Assembly (NCBI GenBank): GCA_050697155.1
Contig: JBOGZD010000016.1
Coordinates: forward strand, 1-33,874
From: JBOGZD01 sp050697155
GTDB lineage: Bacteria; Actinomycetota; Thermoleophilia; Solirubrobacterales; 70-9
DNA length: 33,874 bases
Direction: 5' to 3'
Shown here: in pieces, positions 29,115-33,874 of the stretch
How positions within the stretch are numbered: the first letter of the stretch is position 1
How the letters are laid out: each line of letters starts with the position of its first letter
The notes under the pieces: model-generated
The model's database searches: none
What the model was told of the DNA's origin: nothing
Seen by the model: only the letters and a program-made list of their open reading frames with translations
Position numbers and translations under genes: made by a program

Positions 29115-30534
29115 GGCTTGACTCGCCGCCGACCACGGCTCGAAAGCGAGCGGGGCGGCGGGCGGGAACCATGGCCGTGAAGGCCTCGCCCGCCGTCACC
29201 GCGAAGCCGCGCAATGGCCTCCATCCGTTCGCGCCGCGGCGCTCGATCACCAAGCGACCGGAGCGCGGCGCGCGGCCCCACGCGATCAGCTTCCGGCGGC
29301 TGCGCCGCTCGGTGACGAAGGGGAACCGGGTCGCGCTGAACGAGGGCTTCGGCGTCGCGTCCACGTAGAAGACGCCCGAATGTAGCGACCCCTCGTCGGC
29401 CCTCGGATCGGTCGGCTCGTCGCGGACCTTGAGCAGGATCGCGGTGCGCACGCCCTGCCTCCAGATCAGGTAGAAGGCTTCCGCGATCCAGCGCGCCTGC
29501 TTGCGGACCCTGACGCCCGCGGGATCGGGCGGGTCGCTCTCCCACCAGATCTCGGTGACCCAGAGCGGATGACGTTCGCGGGGCAGTGCCCTGCCGCTCC
29601 GCTCCGCCTTGCGGATGATCCGGCGCAGCCTGCGAAGGTCCGGGATGACGGCGTCGTCGCGGTGATCGGCGCGGCTACGGGGGGCTCCGGTGATCGGGTG
29701 ATGGGCCGCGATGTCGAACCGTGGCGGGTCGGAGCATTTCCGCGGCTCCAGCTCCCCCGTGCGCTTCGTCCGCAGGCAGAGCAGGGCGCGCCAGAAGCGC
29801 AGCGGGCGCATCAGCTTTCCTCCGCGACGGGTGCCGTACGGCGCCGTGCCCGCCGTGACCACGCGGTTCTGGCCGTTGACGCCCTTGACCGCGTCGTAGA
29901 AGGCGTTCAGCATCCGCCGGTAGTGCGCCGGGCTCGCCACCCTGCCGCGGTCCCACTGGGGGGTCAGATAGGTGTGGAGGTTCGGCTCGTTCCAGGCCTG
30001 GTAGTAACGAACCGGCGGCAGCGGGGGGCTGCCGAAGCTGGGCCGAAACGCCCCCGAGTAGCGGGTCGCTACCGCGCGTCCGAAGGCGGCGAACAGCGTG
30101 GGGTCGGGCTTCCAGGTCCCGGGCGGCGCGGCCGACGTCGGCGGCCTGTCCGGCCCCTCGGCCCACCCCGGGGCACCATTTACGGTCAGCATGACCTGGA
30201 GCCCGCGCGCCGCGCCGTCCCGCACCGCGGCGTCGATGTGGCTGAAGTCGTAGCCGGGGTCGGCCGGGTTGGTGGGGTTCGCCGGCGGTACCGGATTCGC
30301 GACGCCCGACCAACCGAGCCCGATGCGCACGATCCCGGCGCCGGCGTCGACCGTGCGATCGAACCAGTAGTCGCGGACCTGGGGCGAGACGTCGGCGAAG
30401 AGGCCGTCGGCGAACCCCGTGGTCAACGGGCGCGCCCGGGCGGAGCTGCTCGCGGCCAGGGCCAACGCAGCGAGAAGCAGCCCCACCCCCGCGGCCACTG
30501 CCAGCCTCGCTCTTCCCTCTCGCAACCCGGCCAC
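29092..30534 (-). CDS. Secreted clan GH-A glycoside hydrolase
   Basis: About 480 residues. A basic start and hydrophobic run (RLAVAAGVGLLLAALALAAS) form a signal peptide. The barrel shows IVRIGLGWSGVANPVPPANP, VMLTVNGAPGWAEGP, the acid/base Glu at about residue 183 in YYQAWNEPNLHTYL, and a nucleophile-type Glu at about 328 in LWVTEIWWES, the clan A (GH5/GH39-like) pattern. The last 100 residues form a beta-rich domain (RSGRLVIERRGANGW) that may bind carbohydrate. It is a different gene from, but the same broad class as, the hydrolase at 19152-20675. The GTG start at 30534 is my best choice, with TACTCT 10 nt upstream on the minus strand; a TTG 9 nt further in is an alternative. The substrate is unknown. 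Confidence 0.82.
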   Translation of the reverse strand: MAGLREGRARLAVAAGVGLLLAALALAASSSARARPLTTGFADGLFADVSPQVRDYWFDRTVDAGAGIVRIGLGWSGVANPVPPANPTNPADPGYDFSHIDAAVRDGAARGLQVMLTVNGAPGWAEGPDRPPTSAAPPGTWKPDPTLFAAFGRAVATRYSGAFRPSFGSPPLPPVRYYQAWNEPNLHTYLTPQWDRGRVASPAHYRRMLNAFYDAVKGVNGQNRVVTAGTAPYGTRRGGKLMRPLRFWRALLCLRTKRTGELEPRKCSDPPRFDIAAHHPITGAPRSRADHRDDAVIPDLRRLRRIIRKAERSGRALPRERHPLWVTEIWWESDPPDPAGVRVRKQARWIAEAFYLIWRQGVRTAILLKVRDEPTDPRADEGSLHSGVFYVDATPKPSFSATRFPFVTERRSRRKLIAWGRAPRSGRLVIERRGANGWRPLRGFAVTAGEAFTAMVPARRPARFRAVVGGESSLSWHQRR

Positions 30535-30567
30535 CCCGACGCAGAGAGTATGAGAGCGCCGACCTCG

Positions 30568-30573
30568 TAGGCT
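30568..30573 (+). promoter_or_regulatory. -10 element (TAGGCT) before tgt
   Basis: CGTAGGCT ends 9 nt before the GTG at 30583. The same TAGGCT hexamer recurs before the glycosyltransferase at 31832. Confidence 0.45.
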
Positions 30574-30582
30574 CCACCACCT

Positions 30583-31794
30583 GTGCGCGAGGACCCTGAT
30601 CGGCTCCGGTTCGAGATCAGCGCACGCGACGGGTCGGCCCGCGCCGGGCGCCTCGTCACCGCCCACGGCGACGTCGCGACGCCGGCGTTCATCCCGCTGG
30701 CCACCCGCGGCAGCGTGCGCACGCTCGATTCCCCTGAGGTCGCGGCGCTCGGGTACGAGCTGATCCTCGCCAACACCTTCCACCTCTTTCTGGCACCCGG
30801 TGCCGAGCGGATCGCGGCTCTCGGCGGCCTGCACCGGTTCATGGGCTGGGGCCGCCCGATCATCACCGACTCCGGTGGGTTTCAGGTGTTCTCGCTCGCC
30901 CACGGCACGGTCGCCGACGAGGTCAAGGGTCGTCGTGGCGCCGCCGGCTCGGAGGGAGCCGTCCTGGAGATCGCCGAGCGCGGGGTCCGGTTTCGCTCCT
31001 ACCTCGACGGCTCGGAGCAGTTCATGGGCCCGGAGGAGTCGATGGCGACGCAGGCGGCGCTCGGCTCGGACGTCGCGCTCGCCTTCGACGAGTGCACTCC
31101 CTACCACGCCGACCGCGACTACACGGCGCGCTCGACCGAGCGCACCCATCGCTGGCTCGACCGCTGCCTGGCGTGGCATTCCGAGCATGCCCCCGGCCGC
31201 CAGGCGGTCTTCGGCATCGTCCAGGGCGGCGTCCACGAGGATCTGCGCCGCGAATCGGCCGAGGCGGTCTCGACCGCGGGTGTCGACGGACTTGCGATCG
31301 GCGGCACGCTCGGCCGCGACAAGACGGAGATGCACGCCGTCCTCGAGATGACCGCACCGCTGCTGCCGTGGGAGTCGCCGAAGCATCTGCTCGGGATCGG
31401 CGAGCCCGACGACCTGCTTGCGGGGATCGGCCTCGGCATCGACCTCTTCGACTGCGCCGTCCCGACTCGGCTTGCCCGCCACGGGACCGCGCTCGCGAAC
31501 CTGCCACAGGCCCGGTTTCGATTCGATGTCCGCCGCCCGGCGTTCGCCACCGACGAGAGGCCGCTGGTCGAGGGCTGTCCGTGCCCGGCGTGCGCGCGCC
31601 ACAGCCGCGCCTACCTGCACTACCTCTCGCGCGCCGAGGAGCTGACCGCCGCGCGCCTGCTCACCCTGCACAACCTGACGTTCCTCGAGCGACTGGTCGC
31701 CGGCGCGCGCGATGCGATCGCCGATGGGCGGCTCGACGCCTACCGACGCGCGGTGCTCGGCGGGGCCCCGCCCTGGGCACGGCCCGGCGGCTAG
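30583..31794 (+). CDS. tgt: tRNA-guanine transglycosylase
   Basis: A 403-residue enzyme that exchanges guanine-34 for a queuine precursor in tRNAs with GUN anticodons. Seen: RLVTAHGDVATPAFIPLATR near residues 22-41, LANTFHLFLAPG, the catalytic Asp region IITDSGGFQVFSLAHG, the second Asp in GIGLGIDLFDCAVPTRLARH, FGIVQGGVHEDLRRES, LAIGGTLGRDKTEM, and the zinc-binding CPCPACARHSRAYLHYL with its later His in LTLHNL. There is a 20-residue insertion after VFSLAHG (VADEVKGRRGAAGSEGAVLE) that is longer than in many bacteria. GTG start, TAGGCT 9 nt upstream. It may be followed by a palindromic operator of the next gene. Confidence 0.95.
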   Translation: MREDPDRLRFEISARDGSARAGRLVTAHGDVATPAFIPLATRGSVRTLDSPEVAALGYELILANTFHLFLAPGAERIAALGGLHRFMGWGRPIITDSGGFQVFSLAHGTVADEVKGRRGAAGSEGAVLEIAERGVRFRSYLDGSEQFMGPEESMATQAALGSDVALAFDECTPYHADRDYTARSTERTHRWLDRCLAWHSEHAPGRQAVFGIVQGGVHEDLRRESAEAVSTAGVDGLAIGGTLGRDKTEMHAVLEMTAPLLPWESPKHLLGIGEPDDLLAGIGLGIDLFDCAVPTRLARHGTALANLPQARFRFDVRRPAFATDERPLVEGCPCPACARHSRAYLHYLSRAEELTAARLLTLHNLTFLERLVAGARDAIADGRLDAYRRAVLGGAPPWARPGG

Positions 31795-31795
31795 A

Positions 31796-31823
31796 CACAA
31801 CGTTGTGAGAGCCCCAATAGGCT
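31796..31823 (+). promoter_or_regulatory. Palindrome CACAACGTTGTG and -10 element before the membrane glycosyltransferase
   Basis: A perfect 12-bp palindrome (31796-31807) starts 1 nt after the tgt stop. TAGGCT at 31818-31823 ends 8 nt before the GTG at 31832. The palindrome therefore spans the -35 region, a normal place for a dimeric repressor. No regulator for it is in the window. Confidence 0.45.
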
Positions 31824-31831
31824 CCGCCGCG

Positions 31832-33139
31832 GTGGGAAGGGTGCCGAACGTCGCCTGGGCGATTCTCGTCGTTGCGCTGGTGCTGCGGCTGGCCGTCGCC
31901 GAGACCGTCGCGGGACAGCTCCCGACCGGCGCCGACGAGCGGGCGTACACGACGATCGCCGCGTCAGTCGCCGACGGTGACGGGTTCCCCGGCGAGGCCG
32001 AGCTCCTCGGTGGCGGCCCGAGCGCCCTCTCGCCGCCCGGATATCCCTATTTCCTCGGCGGGGTCTTCCTGCTCAGCGGCGACAGTGTCACCGCCGCCCG
32101 CGTCGTCCAGGCATTGCTCGGGACGGTGACGGTAGCGCTCGTCGGCCTGATCGCGTGGCAGGTATTTCGCAGGCGTGAGGTCGCGCTCGCCGGGATGGCG
32201 ATCGCAGCGATCTACCCGCCTCTGCTCGTGATCAGCGCGCCACTGATGACGGAATCGTTGCTCCTTCCCCTGATGCTCGGGGCGGTGGCAGCGGCGCTTC
32301 GGTACCGGGACCAGGGCGGCCTGCGGTGGGCGATCGCGGCGGGCGTCCTGGGCGGCCTCGCGATGCTGACCAAGGACATCGGGGCGATCGTCCTGCTCGT
32401 CGTCGCCGCGGCGATCTGGGCCAGGCCTCGGCTGAGCATGGCCACGATCCGAGCCCCGGCGCTGGCGCTGGCGGCGGCGGCGGTTGTGGCGCTTCCGTGG
32501 ACGATCCGCAACGCGAGCGAGTTCGACTCGCTGATCCCGGTATCGAACAAGCTCGGGATCGCGCTCGCGGGTTCATACAACGAGCAGGCGCGCGCGGATC
32601 CGGACCACGTTTGGCTGCCCCCGGCCCAGCTCCCCGAGCTGAACCGGGTGTTCCTCGATCCGGAGCTCGACGAGGCCGAGACCGCGCGCGAGCTCGAGAG
32701 CCGCGCGCTCGAGTTCGCGGCCGATCACCCCGGCTATCCGGTTGCGCTCGCCTTCCAGAACCTGCGTCGGCTGCTGCAGCTTCAGACATCCTCGCCCACG
32801 GCTTCGGATGCGGAGTGGATGGGCTACGGAGGTCAGGCTGCGGGGACCACCACGTTCTCGGCGATCTTCTGGTCGAGCGCGATCTCGTTCGCCGTGCTGC
32901 TTGCCCTCGTGGTGCTCGCCGTGATTCGGGGTCACGCGAGGATCGTCCCTCCCTTCATCCTGGTGCTCGCGCTGCTCGTCGTCGTGCCCCTGCTCCTGAT
33001 CGCCGCCGGCCCCCGGTTCAGGCTCCCGGCCGACCTGCTGCTGATCATCGTCGCCGCCCCCGCGGCTGCGGAGCTGGCTAGTTCGGGTGTCGCTCGACTG
33101 CGCGGCCGAGCTTCCGCTTCAGCACCCGCCGGCGGGTGA
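31832..33139 (+). CDS. GT39/ArnT-like polytopic membrane glycosyltransferase
   Basis: A 435-residue membrane protein with about ten hydrophobic helices. Its first extracellular loop has the acidic pair characteristic of GT-C enzymes (LPTGADERAYTTIAASVADG near residues 31-50), and the second loop region PPGYPYFLGGVFLLSGDS is typical of PMT_2/dolichol-phosphate mannosyltransferase-like families. Such enzymes take sugar from a polyprenyl-phosphate donor on the outer face. The donor could be supplied by the GT2 fusion at 9352-10824, which looks like a polyprenyl-phosphate sugar synthase; this is inference. The GTG start at 31832 follows TAGGCT by 8 nt. The 3' end overlaps a convergent broken gene by 62 bp. 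Confidence 0.84.
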   Translation: MGRVPNVAWAILVVALVLRLAVAETVAGQLPTGADERAYTTIAASVADGDGFPGEAELLGGGPSALSPPGYPYFLGGVFLLSGDSVTAARVVQALLGTVTVALVGLIAWQVFRRREVALAGMAIAAIYPPLLVISAPLMTESLLLPLMLGAVAAALRYRDQGGLRWAIAAGVLGGLAMLTKDIGAIVLLVVAAAIWARPRLSMATIRAPALALAAAAVVALPWTIRNASEFDSLIPVSNKLGIALAGSYNEQARADPDHVWLPPAQLPELNRVFLDPELDEAETARELESRALEFAADHPGYPVALAFQNLRRLLQLQTSSPTASDAEWMGYGGQAAGTTTFSAIFWSSAISFAVLLALVVLAVIRGHARIVPPFILVLALLVVVPLLLIAAGPRFRLPADLLLIIVAAPAAAELASSGVARLRGRASASAPAGG

Positions 33140-33533
33140 CCAGCCGCGAGGCGAGCGGGATCGGCACCCGGGCGCCGTCGACCCGGCCCGGCACCAGCTT
33201 GCCCGTGCCGACGTCGGTGATCCTGCGGAAGAACACCTTTCCCCGGGCGATGTCGCTGCGCAGCGGGGTGTAGTAGCTGCAGCCCTCGAAGTAGTAGTGG
33301 GTGACCTGACTCACGCGGGTGCTGTTCGGGTCGGCGATCGGGTCGCCGCCGTGGAGGAGGTTCGCCGACCAGATGATCGCCTGGCCGCGTTTCAGGGACG
33401 GTTTCTCCTTGCGCAGCCCGCGCGACTCGATCAGCCCGCGGACGTACTCGACGTAGTGCGGGTAGAAGTCCTTGCCCGGGCGCGCAGCCCGAGGTCGTCG
33501 AGGACGAGATATCGGATCGCGGTTCGGCAGTCG
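33078..33533 (-). pseudogene. Phytanoyl-CoA dioxygenase family remnant, truncated and frameshifted
   Basis: Reading the minus strand from 33533, one frame gives AIRYLVLDDLGLRAR. After about 33485 the next frame gives RPGKDFYPHYVEYVRGLIES, then LKRGQAIIWSANLLHGGDPI, STRVSQVTHYYFEGCSYYTP and a 50-residue basic tail. The second part closely fits the C-terminal half of PhyH-like Fe(II)/2-oxoglutarate oxygenases, including the HGG and TR residues that bind iron and oxoglutarate. The N-terminal half, with the first HxD iron ligands, is missing: the preceding gene stops at 33534. So this looks like a decayed or truncated gene, with one apparent frameshift near 33480-33490. A sequencing error could explain the shift but not the missing half. 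Confidence 0.6.
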
Positions 33534-33874
33534 CTACTGGGTGTTCTCGCGGATGAAGTCCTCGAGCCGGTCGATCTGCTGGTCGAGCTCGGTCTGGATC
33601 AGCTCGCCGACGTCGGTGCCCTGGCCGGCGTCGGTGAGCAGCAGCACCGCGCCCGCGATCAGTCCCGCGAGGACGGCGATCAGGAGCAGGATGCCGAGCG
33701 CGCGCAGGGTGCGGCTGGCGAGCGAGCGCTGCGGCCTCGCCTCGGCGGGCGTGATCATCGGCCGCGGGGCCGGCGCAGGGCGGCGCGGGGGGGCCGGCGG
33801 CACGGGGGATACCGGCGTCGCCGGCTCCTCGGCGGGCATTCGGCGCGTCGCCGCAGTCGGCGCACCCCCGAGGG
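33534..33874 (-). CDS. Single-pass membrane protein, probably the C-terminal end of a Ser/Thr kinase (partial)
   Basis: The frame is open to the window edge, so the 5' end is cut off; an internal ATG at 33839 would give only 101 residues. Seen: GGAPTAATRRMPAEEP, a Pro-rich linker (PPAPPRRPAPAPRP), a basic segment (RSLASRTLRAL), one hydrophobic helix (GILLLIAVLAGLIAGAVLLL), then an acidic extracellular tail with a helical QTELDQQIDRLEDFIREN. Pro/Thr-rich linkers with PTAATR followed by one helix often join actinobacterial Ser/Thr kinases to their outside part. The kinase domain itself is not visible, so that identity is a guess. Confidence 0.5.
   Translation of the reverse strand, partial: LGGAPTAATRRMPAEEPATPVSPVPPAPPRRPAPAPRPMITPAEARPQRSLASRTLRALGILLLIAVLAGLIAGAVLLLTDAGQGTDVGELIQTELDQQIDRLEDFIRENTQ

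Noticed and set aside
33534..33874. Calling the right-edge partial gene a PknB-type kinase outright.
   Set aside because: No kinase motif is visible in the window; only the linker, helix and tail are. I kept it as a possibility.

Overview
This is a 33.9 kb stretch of very GC-rich, densely packed bacterial DNA. The codon use, frequent GTG/TTG starts, TadE-like pilins, DUF47/Pit phosphate module, and the uvrC-rapZ and gap-pgk-tpiA genes all suggest an actinobacterial lineage. Gene content and style resemble deep-branching Thermoleophilia/Solirubrobacterales, but that placement is an inference and there is no rRNA or tRNA to test it. No rRNA, tRNA or CRISPR array was seen.

Layout. (1) 1-2867: the 3' end of a UDP-GlcNAc 2-epimerase, then a DUF47/PhoU-like regulator, a Pit phosphate transporter and two small membrane proteins. 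(2) 2975-5716: two TadE-like pilin-type proteins, overlapping a 689-residue fusion that joins a degenerate MinD/CpaE-like domain, a TadG-like membrane anchor, a VanY-type carboxypeptidase and an SLT lytic transglycosylase. (3) 5757-10824: gmd and fcl (GDP-mannose to GDP-L-fucose), facing a three-gene minus-strand operon of a methyltransferase/glycosyltransferase fusion and two methyltransferases; together they look like a surface glycan module. (4) 10883-12690: a MaoC hydratase, a cupredoxin lipoprotein and an enoyl-CoA hydratase. (5) 12717-20675: uvrC and rapZ with three family-2 glycosyltransferases, a methyltransferase and a secreted glycoside hydrolase between and around them. (6) 20759-22879: an ABC-2 exporter pair and a VOC protein. 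(7) 22899-27469: an overlapping glycolytic operon, gap-pgk-tpiA-gpmI. (8) 27466-33874: a sulfotransferase, hsp20, a second secreted glycoside hydrolase, tgt, a GT39-like membrane glycosyltransferase, a broken phytanoyl-CoA dioxygenase-like gene and a partial membrane protein at the right edge.

The most striking structure lies at 28388-28657. A 252-bp non-coding, hairpin-rich element with 21-bp imperfect terminal inverted repeats is flanked by a 9-bp direct repeat, as expected for a target-site duplication. It sits exactly on the start codon of hsp20, leaving the gene's perfect Shine-Dalgarno 261 bp upstream of the codon it used to serve. It looks like a MITE or other mobile structured element that has turned itself into the 5' leader of a heat-shock gene.

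Two other broad features stand out. At least ten genes have a TAnnnT -10 hexamer only 6-10 nt before the start codon, so leaderless transcription appears to be common here. Convergent gene pairs abut or overlap by up to about 60 bp. The uvrC-rapZ-gap neighbourhood, usually held together with yvcK and whiA in actinobacteria, is split open in this window and neither yvcK nor whiA is present.
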